Shown one piece after another: positions 1 to 6,567 of a stretch of DNA of 15,449 nt. This DNA comes from Candidatus Methanosuratincola petrocarbonis (ex Vanwonterghem et al. 2016). Its GTDB lineage: Archaea > Thermoproteota > Methanomethylicia > Methanomethylicales > Methanomethylicaceae. The translations under genes were made by a program, and so were the position numbers. Where the stretch lies: contig MAGV01000083.1 in the NCBI GenBank assembly GCA_001717015.1, forward strand, positions 1 to 15,449, given 5' to 3'. Under the pieces are notes generated by a model. That model saw only the letters and a list, made by a program, of their open reading frames with translations, ran no database searches and was not told the origin of the DNA. The stretch's first letter is position 1. Every line of letters begins with the position of its first letter.

Positions 1-915
1 GCGGGCCCCGGGGGGCCTGTCAGAGAGCTCCTCCACCCTTTCCGCAACCCCCTTTGTCATCCTCTTCCCGCACACAGGGCAGATCCCCTTCATCCTGATC
101 GCCTCCTCGGGCGGCACCGATACCCCGCAATTCCTGTGCCCCGTCCAGTGGTACTTCCCGAACGCGGGTTCAACCTCGACAGTCGCAACTCTCTCTTTGT
201 GGTACTTTATCGCCTCCACCAGATCCTTGTAGTGGAGAGCATCGACTTCAATTATGTTTGCCTCTCTCCCGATCTTCGACGGGCTGTGGCTGTCGCTGTT
301 CGAAACTAACGTGAACCTGTCCAGTGCGCTGACCCTCCAATTCATGGGCGGGTCTGAGGACAATCCCGTCTCCACCGCGTAAATATGCGGCGTCTGGTCC
401 TCATAGCACTCCTCCATGCTGTCCACGCCGCCTCTGTCTCCAAAGAGTGAAAACCACGGGGTCCAAATGTGGGCTGGTATCACCATGTTGTCCTCCCCAA
501 AATCCATCACCGTTTCGACAAGCTCAGCCCCGCTCATAGTAAGCATTGGTCTCCCGTCCGCCGAGAGATCGCCCCTTTTTCCCAGCTCCTCGCTCACTTG
601 ATCAGCCACTTCTAGCGAGGGTAGCAAGATCACGTGGTGGATTCTCCTTGTCCTCCCCTTTAAGACCGAGGAAGTGCAGACCTCCCCTGAGACTATGAAC
701 CTTCTCTTCCCACCGTCCTTGAAGCAGTATAGCCCCCCTTCCTCCACGAATTGATTCTTTATCTCTCCTCTCCATCTGGGATGAGTGAAGTCCCCTGTTG
801 CAATGACATCGATGCCCTTGATCTCAGCATACCTCTCAAGGGTCTTGAAATCCATGTTCCTGCTTGTGGCTCTGCTGTAGGGGCCATGTATGTGCAAGTC
901 GGCCACTATCCGCAT
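1..915 (-). CDS. endoQ: Endonuclease Q (PHP-domain DNA repair nuclease), C-terminus cut by window edge
   Basis: EndoQ nicks DNA 5' of deaminated bases (uracil, hypoxanthine, xanthine) and abasic sites, starting an archaeal repair route. The 305 residues visible begin MRIVADLHIHGPYS, the first PHP metal motif (H8 and H10). An ATGDFTHP segment, a SGEVCTSS segment, PAHIWTPWFS and SNSDSHSP follow, all typical of the EndoQ PHP core. Near the window edge are Cys263 (RNCG) and Cys279/Cys282 (CPVCG), part of the zinc-finger region. Known EndoQ proteins are about 400-425 residues, so roughly 100 residues should lie outside the window. The start at 915 is well fixed: an in-frame TGA lies five codons upstream, and GAGG precedes the ATG by ten bases. 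The gene diverges from the hydrogenase operon and has no evident functional link to it. Assignment is from remembered family motifs. Confidence 0.88.
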   Translation of the reverse strand, partial: MRIVADLHIHGPYSRATSRNMDFKTLERYAEIKGIDVIATGDFTHPRWRGEIKNQFVEEGGLYCFKDGGKRRFIVSGEVCTSSVLKGRTRRIHHVILLPSLEVADQVSEELGKRGDLSADGRPMLTMSGAELVETVMDFGEDNMVIPAHIWTPWFSLFGDRGGVDSMEECYEDQTPHIYAVETGLSSDPPMNWRVSALDRFTLVSNSDSHSPSKIGREANIIEVDALHYKDLVEAIKYHKERVATVEVEPAFGKYHWTGHRNCGVSVPPEEAIRMKGICPVCGKRMTKGVAERVEELSDRPPGAR

Positions 916-956
916 CGTGATGCCGCCTCAGGAATATCCTATGTAATCTTAGGTTG

Positions 957-964
957 CTTATATC
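957..964 (-). promoter_or_regulatory. TATA-like box for the endonuclease Q gene
   Basis: On the minus strand these bases read GATATAAG. That places a probable transcript start about 25 bases downstream, near 932-936, with a leader of about 20 bases before the ATG at 915. The spacing is as expected for archaeal TBP/TFB promoters. This is a single-site match without experimental support. Confidence 0.45.
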
Positions 965-1085
965 GTAGCCTGCTGCACAGATAATGCCCGAGAATTGTGC
1001 TTTCTAATCAACTTTCTCCCATTAGCCTTCGCTCAATCCAGCCACATTATTATTTTGTATTCTGCAACTACACCAAGGACAAATG

Positions 1086-1094
1086 TTATAAATT
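1086..1094 (+). promoter_or_regulatory. TATA-like box for the ehb operon
   Basis: TTATAAATT, preceded by purine-rich ACAAATG that could serve as a BRE, lies about 26 bases before a likely transcript start near 1115-1118. This would give the operon a leader of only about 15 bases before the first gene. No other good TATA-like element is seen between here and 11040, so the whole hydrogenase cluster may depend on this promoter. The rest of the 916-1131 intergenic region shows no clear inverted repeat or RNA gene. Confidence 0.5.
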
Positions 1095-1131
1095 ACTCCC
1101 CTCCTAGAATCAGCGTTAAACGGTGTACGCG

Positions 1132-1413
1132 ATGCCCATAATGTATGCAAGGTTCTTCTTAAACGGAGGGGACCTCTATTCAAGGACAAAGGAGGTAGCC
1201 TCCAGCCTTAACTACGCAGTAGCTTCAGAGGATCCGGGGAAAGGGTATATCCACCTCCACAAGAAGGGATCAGGAAGGACTGTGCATCTGCATCTGTACA
1301 TCGGTTCCGGAAAGGACAGGGGGATTGCTGTCGAAGTCAAGCCTGGCGATGAGGGTCTCTACATGGATTACGCCAGGCAGTTTATAGATAGTCTGAAAAA
1401 AGCTGTCGGGTGA
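1132..1413 (+). CDS. Unrecognised small soluble protein, first gene of the ehb operon
   Basis: I do not recognise this 93-residue protein. It has no membrane segment or signal peptide. The pattern suggests helix (about 14-28), three strands (39-44, 50-57, 63-70), then a helix (77-91). The first two strands form a probable hairpin carrying HLH at 41-43 and HLH at 52-54, so four histidines could face the same side. ATG 1132 was chosen because GGTG at 1122-1125 lies six bases before it. GTG 1123 and ATG 1141 are in-frame alternatives. Its TGA overlaps a GTG at 1410 and lies five bases before the ehbA ATG, so it is tightly joined to the hydrogenase genes. A role as accessory, assembly or regulatory protein is only inferred from position. 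Confidence 0.7.
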   Translation: MPIMYARFFLNGGDLYSRTKEVASSLNYAVASEDPGKGYIHLHKKGSGRTVHLHLYIGSGKDRGIAVEVKPGDEGLYMDYARQFIDSLKKAVG

Positions 1414-1418
1414 ACGCG

Positions 1419-1724
1419 ATGGGCTTCATGTGGGGCGCGAGGTTTTGGCTGAGGTTGATTCGGGAGATAATTGGCTCCGTGATTGATGTATCAAAAAGGT
1501 GTCTCAACGGTGAGATAGACCCATACATACACGTTATTGACACTGTGCTGGAAAAACCAGTGCCTCAGATCATGCTTGCCAACAGCATAACTTACACCCC
1601 CGGGACCGTCACTATTGATATTGATGTCGAGGGAAAGAAACTCTATGTCGGCACCATCTTCCCGAGGGGGAGGAACGACATAATACCCTTAGAGCCTCAT
1701 ATTGAGGGGTGGCTCGGAAGATGA
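1419..1724 (+). CDS. ehbA: EhbA: MrpE/MbhA-like subunit without membrane helices
   Basis: This is the counterpart of the MrpE (MnhE, MbhA) subunit of the Mrp-antiporter-like arm. The family hallmark ANSITYTPGTVTIDID sits at residues 54-69, followed by the usual strand KKLYVGTI. The protein has only 101 residues, whereas bacterial MrpE is about 160 and starts with two membrane helices. Here only the amphipathic part (FWLRLIREIIGSVID) and the C-terminal soluble domain are present. The start at 1419 is favoured because GGGTGA, formed by the end of the preceding gene, lies five bases upstream. GTG 1410 and ATG 1428 are alternatives. The TGA overlaps the ATG of the next gene by four bases. The family call rests on the C-terminal motif. 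Confidence 0.82.
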   Translation: MGFMWGARFWLRLIREIIGSVIDVSKRCLNGEIDPYIHVIDTVLEKPVPQIMLANSITYTPGTVTIDIDVEGKKLYVGTIFPRGRNDIIPLEPHIEGWLGR

Positions 1725-2029
1725 GTGAGGCGGCCTTTCTCTCGGCATTGGCAGACACTGTTTTCTTCTGGGCAGCCCTCGTCTTCATGGTCGCTGCAAC
1801 AGCGGCCGGTCTCGGGGCAATCCGGATGGCTCTGAAGGGCGAAGCGGTGACCTCGCTGATGGGCGTGAGCGCATTCACCACGGTCGCAGGAGTCAGCCTA
1901 TACTTGATCTCCCTGCCGGAGCTCTTCAATGTTGGCTTCGCCAGGGACACTGCGATCGCGCTGCTGGTAGTCGGCTCCGTCGGCACGATCCTCTTCGCAA
2001 GGCTATTCAGGACTGGTGAGAAGTCATGA
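1721..2029 (+). CDS. ehbB: EhbB: MrpF/MbhB-like membrane subunit
   Basis: A 102-residue membrane protein with three predicted helices (about 12-32, 43-63 and 76-95), matching the length and topology of MrpF (MnhF, MbhB). The last helix, DTAIALLVVGSVGTILFARL, is typical of that family, where an Asp opens helix 3. ATG 1721 overlaps the ehbA stop in an ATGA arrangement and has a GAGGGGTGG stretch upstream. GTG 1709 is in frame but would extend further into ehbA. The position between the MrpE and MrpG homologues matches the conserved Mrp E-F-G order. MrpF subunits form part of the ion-translocating membrane arm; their exact mechanistic role is not settled. Confidence 0.82.
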   Translation: MSEAAFLSALADTVFFWAALVFMVAATAAGLGAIRMALKGEAVTSLMGVSAFTTVAGVSLYLISLPELFNVGFARDTAIALLVVGSVGTILFARLFRTGEKS

Positions 2030-2508
2030 TCGCCGAGATATTCACGGTAGTTTACGCTGCTGCGGTATTCGCTTATGTATCCTGGAACATCAAGAAAGGA
2101 TCTTTCGTAGTGGATCCGAGCAAGCTCGTATTGTACCTCTTCGCAGCCTTCCTCATAATTGTCGGCGCACTTTACTTTATGGGCAACGAGCTTGAGAGCA
2201 CTGTGCTTGCAGTGATGAAGATAGGCGCGGCAGGGATCCTCTTCGCAGGCGTCCCGCCTATGATAGCCGCGACGATAGGCCTCTTCAGGTTCGGGGACGA
2301 ATACGGCTCAAACATATTCTACGTGCGGAACCACATTGCGGGGGTCATTGACACCGTCAGCTCCCTCGTGATGATCTTTGCAGGGATACTCATCTTGAGG
2401 ATCGATCTGGTTGCCGTCGGTTTCTTCTTCTTCCTTTTTGTCCCGTTCACCGGAGGGGCTCTGGCTAATGCATATTACTATGTAAACCAGCGGAGGTCTG
2501 AGAAATGA
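2026..2508 (+). CDS. ehbC: EhbC: MrpG/MbhC-like membrane subunit with N-terminal extension
   Basis: A 160-residue protein with about five hydrophobic segments (3-20, 33-53, 62-86, 107-124, 126-140). The C-terminal 100 residues follow MrpG (MnhG, MbhC): IGLFRFGD at 84-91, an Asp-Thr at 109-110 opening the next helix, and GGALANAYY near the end where MrpG usually has an Ala-rich segment. The family is normally 100-125 residues, so residues 1-60, with two further hydrophobic segments, look like an extension. The start codon overlaps the ehbB stop by four bases. The extension may compensate for the missing helices of EhbA, but that is conjecture; other Ehb systems may share it. Confidence 0.75.
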   Translation: MIAEIFTVVYAAAVFAYVSWNIKKGSFVVDPSKLVLYLFAAFLIIVGALYFMGNELESTVLAVMKIGAAGILFAGVPPMIAATIGLFRFGDEYGSNIFYVRNHIAGVIDTVSSLVMIFAGILILRIDLVAVGFFFFLFVPFTGGALANAYYYVNQRRSEK

Positions 2509-2762
2509 TTGACACTTTCATGACAGTAGCTTACCTGATGGTGATAGGTGTTACGATAGGCGCTGTTGCTGCCTTGCTGCAGAAAGACCTTCTCAGGGCG
2601 GCATATATAACAGGCGCAGAAAGCATCGCCCTTGCATTCCTGTTCCATGCGCTTTTGGCACCAGACCTGGGGCTTACCCAAGCAATCGTGGGCACAGTTC
2701 TGATGCCCGGAATAATCATTCTGGCGATACTCAAGACTCGGAGGCGTGAGGAAAGTGATTGA
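2505..2762 (+). CDS. ehbD: EhbD: MbhD-like (DUF4040) membrane subunit
   Basis: An 85-residue membrane protein with three helices (about 6-26, 30-50, 57-77). APDLGLTQAIVG at 52-63 is the signature seen in MbhD and in the matching region of MrpA (APDxALTEAxVG in most members). In Mbh-type complexes this subunit corresponds to part of MrpA near the interface of the antiporter-like arm. ATG 2505 overlaps the ehbC stop by four bases, suggesting coupled translation. The reading frame ends with a charged RRREESD tail, within which the following gene starts. Confidence 0.85.
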   Translation: MIDTFMTVAYLMVIGVTIGAVAALLQKDLLRAAYITGAESIALAFLFHALLAPDLGLTQAIVGTVLMPGIIILAILKTRRREESD

Positions 2763-3129
2763 AGTCTCACTCCAGCTCCTTGGCTTCATTGCTGCCACCA
2801 TATTAGTGGTTGTCGGAATAGCGGGCATGCTCTTCTTGGACAATCTGATAAAGAAGCTCATAGCCTTCACGTTGCTGTCCGACGGCGTGAACCTCGCGCT
2901 TGTTTCATTGGGGTATGTCCAGGGTGGGATCGTGCCTATCCTTGAACCTGGCGCCTCTATATCCGAGTTCCCGAATAGTGCTGCGTTGATCTTCGGGCCT
3001 GGGATCGTTCTGACCAATATCGTGATCGGGGTGAGCACAACCGCAATCCTCGCCGCGCTCATAGTGGCGCTCTACAAGCGTTGCGGGTCGCTGAAAGCCT
3101 CCAAGGTTCTCAAGGGTGAACGCGAATGA
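2755..3129 (+). CDS. ehbE: EhbE: MrpC/NuoK-like membrane subunit
   Basis: Three-helix membrane protein of 124 residues, like MrpC (MnhC, MbhG) and NuoK of complex I. The conserved second-helix pattern is present (IKKLIAFTLLSDGVNL at 32-47), as is the third helix GIVLTNIVIGVSTTAIL, equivalent to the ALVLTAIVIG of MrpC. I prefer GTG 2755 because GGAGG at 2740-2744 lies ten bases upstream. GTG 2746 is only one base from that site, although it is the longest frame. The gene overlaps the ehbD end by 8 bases (17 with the alternative start) and ends in an ATGA overlap with ehbF. Confidence 0.85.
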   Translation: MIEVSLQLLGFIAATILVVVGIAGMLFLDNLIKKLIAFTLLSDGVNLALVSLGYVQGGIVPILEPGASISEFPNSAALIFGPGIVLTNIVIGVSTTAILAALIVALYKRCGSLKASKVLKGERE

Positions 3130-4646
3130 ACGAGCCAATAACCAATCTTTGGTCAGTGCCTCTGCTGGTAATGATACCGATATTGACCGCAATAGTGGTT
3201 AACCTTTTGTATAACAAAGCAAGGGCCATCCGGGTCATATCGATAGGCGCAGCCATCGCAGTACTTGCGATTTCCGTAGTCTCCCCATACGGGTTCCACT
3301 GGTTTGCCGGTCATCCTGCCGTGAATGCGGACGGTACTTATACATTCACCGCGAGCGTCTTCTCTTGGAAGCTATCTCTTGAATACTACTACGGTCCCCT
3401 TCAGCAGATTTTGATAGCAGTAACCTCCTTGTTGCTACTCTTCGTTGTCGTGATTGCGACAAAATCCCTTAGCAAAAACTATGGTCCATATGTTGCGATT
3501 GTCTTCTTGACATATGTGTCAGCAGCCGCCGTAATAATGACAAACGACTTCTACAACTTGTGGATAGCCGTCGAGCTGGGCAGCCTGCTGGTTGCTGGGT
3601 TAGTGGCCTCCTCTGGGACTGGCTATGCCCAGAAGGCGGCTCTGAAGTACACTTTCTTCTCAGCACTCGCCGGTTCGGGTCTGGCGATCTCTCTGGGGCT
3701 GATCTTGGGCATAACCGGATATGCGAACATTACCGATGCTATCCATTTCCTGATGACTAATGACTTGGGAGGCATGCATGCCGTGCTTTATGTCGCCTTT
3801 GCCTTTTTGGCACTGGCTTGGGTGTATGCTGGCGGGCTAATCCCCGTGCACCCGCTCAAGTCTGACGTCTACCGGTCTGCCTTCCCTCACGCCACCGTTT
3901 TGCTCCAGGCTCAGTCCAAGCTTATGCTGGTGGCGATAGGTATCGTGCTTTTGAGGATGTTTGGTGCGCTCCCGTTCGCGAGAGAAGTGATGCTTTCGAT
4001 CAGCGTCCTAACAATGATCATAGGCATTGTGATGGCCCTGATCCAGACGGACTTCCGCTGGACTCTCGCCTACATAATCGTCAGCCACAGCGGGCTCGTC
4101 ACTGTGGGGCTATCCCTTGGGACATATAAGGGGATTGTAGGAGGGCTTTTCCAGGCGGTCAATGATATAATTTACATGAGCATCCTGCTCCTCTGCTGCG
4201 AGATGCTGTTGTATTTCGGGAAGGGTACTTCGATCAAATTCAATGGTGGGATAGCCAAGAAGTCGCCATGGCTCGCAGCATTCGTCATACTGGGAACTTT
4301 TGCCGCCTCAGGCATCCCGCCATTCAACGGTTTCCAGAGCGAGCTAATAATCATCCAGGCCGCACTCGAACAATCCCTTCCGGAAGTTGCTGCTGTCGTT
4401 CTCATGGTCAGCATCTCGACATTCATAGCGCTCTTCAGGGCTGTCTACTCGATATTTCTGAAGCCTGGCGAGGATCATCCGGTTAGGCAGTCTGAAGCAA
4501 AAAGGTTCGAAATACCTACAACAGTATTTGTTTTCTTGTCTGTACTCTTGGCGATATCATTCGTTCTTGGGGTATACCCACAATTGGCCTTGGGTTTCCT
4601 GACCGAGTCGGCATTGAAAGTGGTGTTTGTACCATGGGTTCCATAG
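3126..4646 (+). CDS. ehbF: EhbF: MrpD/NuoM-like ion-translocating subunit
   Basis: A 506-residue polytopic protein of the proton-conducting antiporter family (MrpD, MbhH, NuoL/M/N), with about 14 hydrophobic segments. Landmarks are AVELGSLLVAG with Glu150 in helix 5, the HPLKSDVYRSAFPHA stretch with Lys245 in helix 7, QSKLMLV with Lys265 in helix 8, and GIPPFNGFQSEL with Glu406 in helix 12. By position these match Glu144, Lys234, Lys265 and Glu407 of E. coli NuoM, so the charged chain for ion transfer appears intact. The segment after Lys245 lacks the usual FHxWLPDAH wording. This is the only large antiporter-like subunit here, so one main translocation channel is expected. ATG 3126 overlaps the preceding stop and has GGGTGA six bases upstream. 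Confidence 0.93.
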   Translation: MNEPITNLWSVPLLVMIPILTAIVVNLLYNKARAIRVISIGAAIAVLAISVVSPYGFHWFAGHPAVNADGTYTFTASVFSWKLSLEYYYGPLQQILIAVTSLLLLFVVVIATKSLSKNYGPYVAIVFLTYVSAAAVIMTNDFYNLWIAVELGSLLVAGLVASSGTGYAQKAALKYTFFSALAGSGLAISLGLILGITGYANITDAIHFLMTNDLGGMHAVLYVAFAFLALAWVYAGGLIPVHPLKSDVYRSAFPHATVLLQAQSKLMLVAIGIVLLRMFGALPFAREVMLSISVLTMIIGIVMALIQTDFRWTLAYIIVSHSGLVTVGLSLGTYKGIVGGLFQAVNDIIYMSILLLCCEMLLYFGKGTSIKFNGGIAKKSPWLAAFVILGTFAASGIPPFNGFQSELIIIQAALEQSLPEVAAVVLMVSISTFIALFRAVYSIFLKPGEDHPVRQSEAKRFEIPTTVFVFLSVLLAISFVLGVYPQLALGFLTESALKVVFVPWVP

Positions 4647-4960
4647 ATAGTCTCTACGACAGAGTCAAGCGGTACCTCACCAGCTTCTTCGCAGGTGAGG
4701 GCTCAACAGACGCAATAACTGGATATTCTAGCGGAGAACTTCAGATGACTGTCTTCTTCATGGTCTTGGCAGCCATGTTCAGAGTCTTCATGATCCCGCT
4801 TGGGATTGTGCTTTTGCTGGTGGCTACAATCTTGATTGCATACTTTGCACCGATCATACGCACTGTGGATCGGGAGAACTCGAGTGATCTGAACAGGGTG
4901 CTGTTTTGGGTGATAATTTACTTCTCGATAATCTTGGCTGTGACGCTTTGGGGGAGATGA
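4634..4960 (+). CDS. ehbG: EhbG (by position): small membrane protein between the MrpD- and MrpB-like subunits
   Basis: A 108-residue protein with a polar N-terminus (1-37), an amphipathic or hydrophobic stretch (38-51) and two membrane helices (about 52-75 and 88-106). I recognise it from gene order, not sequence: it sits directly after the MrpD homologue, where Ehb has EhbG and Mbh has MbhI. MbhI contributes a lateral helix bracing the membrane arm in the Mbh structure; whether this protein does the same is inference. The start overlaps the end of ehbF by 13 bases and GGTG lies eight bases before it. The stop is three bases before the ATG of the next gene. Confidence 0.65.
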   Translation: MGSIDSLYDRVKRYLTSFFAGEGSTDAITGYSSGELQMTVFFMVLAAMFRVFMIPLGIVLLLVATILIAYFAPIIRTVDRENSSDLNRVLFWVIIYFSIILAVTLWGR

Positions 4961-4963
4961 TTG

Positions 4964-5827
4964 ATGGAGATCAAAGAGCTTCGAGGGATTAAGGGAATAG
5001 TGGCTGCGGTAGCTCTACTCATTATATTCTTTGGCGTCTTTTCGTCTTTCCTTCAGCTAGAGGGCAATGTTGCCCGGGGGATAAGCGAGGAGTATAACAA
5101 ATTAGCATACCGGATTGCGCCAAACAACCTGGCTTCGTGGGTCTATGATTATAGGGGCATCGACACCCTTCTTGAAACGGGCGTCATCTATGTGGGCGCC
5201 GTCGTTTCAGTCCTAGTGCTTGGCAGGGGGCTTGTGAGGCTAAACGTTCCAGAAGAGGAAGACATTGTGAAAGTATCTGGGATGGATTTGAAGACAGAGA
5301 CGATGCCCGTCCTGCTGAAGTATTTTGCACTCCCTGTGGTGATCTTGCTGATTGCCTACGGGCTTCTCGTCGTGCTCGAAGCGCCAACTTCAGGAGGGGG
5401 CGGCTTCCAGTGCGGTGTGATTGTTTCCTCTGCCTATCTGCTCTCAGTGATAATCTACGGCAAGAAGTCGCCTTTGAATATGCGGAAGAAGGCACTCGTG
5501 GCTTTTGGCACCTTTGGTTGGGGGCTGTATGTGCTGATGGGCCTTCCTGGATACTTGGTTACTGGGTACTGGCAATACAATGTTGGGGCGGATCTCTGGT
5601 CATGGGTCTCCACATTCCCTGGAGCAGTCCCAGATGCTCTCAAAGCAGTCTTTGGAGAGCCATTCATGCTCGCCCTGCAGCTCAAAGAAGGGATATCCTA
5701 TGCCACATCCGGCATACTCCCGATCATAAACATAGGCGAATCGTTCAACGTGATCGGGGCAATCTGCCTAATATTCTTCGCATTTATCTACGGCTGGTCT
5801 GATTCGGAGGAGGGCGCATCAGAATGA
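4964..5827 (+). CDS. ehbHI: EhbH-EhbI: fused MbhE-like and MrpB/MbhF-like membrane subunit
   Basis: This 287-residue protein joins two domains. Residues 1-100 resemble MbhE (the C-terminal part of MrpA), with helices at about 11-31 and 74-90 and the marker WVYDYRGIDTLLET at 59-72. Residues about 114-280 resemble MrpB (MnhB, MbhF), with SGGGGFQCGV at 143-152, where most members have PGGGFxGG. Mbh has these as separate genes, and the methanogen Ehb set lists EhbH and EhbI separately; here they form one frame without a frameshift sign. ATG 4964 was chosen over TTG 4961; GGGGAG lies eight bases upstream. Unlike Mbh, this gene follows MrpC and MrpD rather than preceding them. Role: ion-translocating membrane arm. 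Confidence 0.8.
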   Translation: MEIKELRGIKGIVAAVALLIIFFGVFSSFLQLEGNVARGISEEYNKLAYRIAPNNLASWVYDYRGIDTLLETGVIYVGAVVSVLVLGRGLVRLNVPEEEDIVKVSGMDLKTETMPVLLKYFALPVVILLIAYGLLVVLEAPTSGGGGFQCGVIVSSAYLLSVIIYGKKSPLNMRKKALVAFGTFGWGLYVLMGLPGYLVTGYWQYNVGADLWSWVSTFPGAVPDALKAVFGEPFMLALQLKEGISYATSGILPIINIGESFNVIGAICLIFFAFIYGWSDSEEGASE

Positions 5828-6111
5828 CAATCTTTCCGCTTGCCTTAGGCGAGGTCACTCTCACAATTGTAGCGTTTTTCTTGGGCATCTTGCTCGGCAC
5901 CCAGCTGCAGGCAAGGCTATCGCGCCGAACAACACTGCTCATCTTGATAATGAGTGTAGTGGCTGCCTTCCTTTTTGAGGCACCTGTCCACTATAGCAGT
6001 GTGCTTGGCGGCGTGTTTGCAGAGCACATCAGCTTTTCCTTCAAATTCATATCCGCGACGATTGGTCTCCTTGTGGGGAAGTCCTTAAGAAAGGAAGGGG
6101 GTATTCAATAG
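5824..6111 (+). CDS. ehbJ: EhbJ (by position): small three-helix membrane protein
   Basis: A 95-residue hydrophobic protein with three predicted helices (about 9-26, 36-52, 71-86) and a basic connecting loop (RLSRR). I find no diagnostic motif. The name rests on its place between the MrpB-like subunit and the polyferredoxin, which is where the methanogen ehb operon has ehbJ. It starts in an ATGA overlap with the fused ehbHI gene and ends with TAG directly before the ATG of the first polyferredoxin. It is probably a structural part of the membrane arm. Confidence 0.6.
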   Translation: MTIFPLALGEVTLTIVAFFLGILLGTQLQARLSRRTTLLILIMSVVAAFLFEAPVHYSSVLGGVFAEHISFSFKFISATIGLLVGKSLRKEGGIQ

Positions 6112-6567
6112 ATGTACTTCACAACAACTGATTGTGACAAATGTGGCAAGTGCTGGGAAGCCTGCCCTACTGACTGCATCAAGCACCCCGACGGTCTGCC
6201 TTTCAGCTGCACGACCTGTGGGATCTGCGCATCGGTCTGCCCTACGGGCGCCATAAGGAAGAACAAGTTTGGTGGTTACTATGTGGACAGATCCCGATGC
6301 ACCCTTTGCGGACTGTGCGTTAAGCACTGCCCATTTGATTTCGCAAAGTTCGTGGAGGACAATGTGAGGGGCAGGCACATCAAAGGGATTTGCGTTAGAT
6401 GCGGTCTTTGCGTAAAGGTTTGCCCTAGGAACGCAAGGGTAGACGCGATAAAGCTGATCAAGGGGCCTGTCGACTACCAACTACTGATGGAGATCGCCAC
6501 ACCAGAAAAGATAAGGGAGCTGGTTGAGGGTAAGCCGGTTGCGGCAAAAGCGGAGGCGCAGAAATGA
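6112..6567 (+). CDS. ehbK: EhbK part 1: 4 x [4Fe-4S] polyferredoxin
   Basis: A 151-residue iron-sulfur protein with four complete CxxCxxCxxxCP motifs starting at Cys8, Cys33, Cys63 and Cys94, enough for four [4Fe-4S] clusters. The C-terminal 45 residues have no Cys and end in an Ala/Lys-rich tail (GKPVAAKAEAQK). It should be a cytoplasmic electron-transfer subunit linking ferredoxin to the hydrogenase core. GGGGGT lies nine bases before the ATG. The stop overlaps the ATG of the 10-cluster protein by four bases, so the two are probably made together. In Methanothermobacter, Ehb has one large polyferredoxin; this looks like its N-terminal part, or less likely an added ferredoxin. Confidence 0.88.
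   Translation: MYFTTTDCDKCGKCWEACPTDCIKHPDGLPFSCTTCGICASVCPTGAIRKNKFGGYYVDRSRCTLCGLCVKHCPFDFAKFVEDNVRGRHIKGICVRCGLCVKVCPRNARVDAIKLIKGPVDYQLLMEIATPEKIRELVEGKPVAAKAEAQK

Noticed and set aside
416..984. Plus-strand open frames opposite the endonuclease Q gene (416-601 and 751-984)
   Set aside because: Minus-strand translation gives unbroken EndoQ motifs over the region to 915; the plus frames have no motif and poor starts.
916..1131. RNA gene or riboswitch in the divergent intergenic region
   Set aside because: No cloverleaf, box C/D pattern or strong stem-loop was found by eye; only TATA-like elements stand out.
1612..1986. 124-codon minus-strand frame opposite ehbA and ehbB
   Set aside because: Shadow of genes with recognisable MrpE and MrpF signatures; composition (Ala/Thr/Arg-rich) is typical of antisense frames.
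2478..3062. 194-codon open frame on the minus strand across ehbD and ehbE
   Set aside because: It is a shadow of two overlapping membrane-protein genes with clear family motifs on the + strand; its translation is low-complexity and shows no domain, ribosome-binding site or promoter.
1419..6111. Possibility that the membrane genes are a stand-alone Mrp Na+/H+ antiporter
   Set aside because: There is no full-length MrpA, only one large antiporter-like subunit, and the genes run by overlapping codons straight into hydrogenase subunits in Ehb order.
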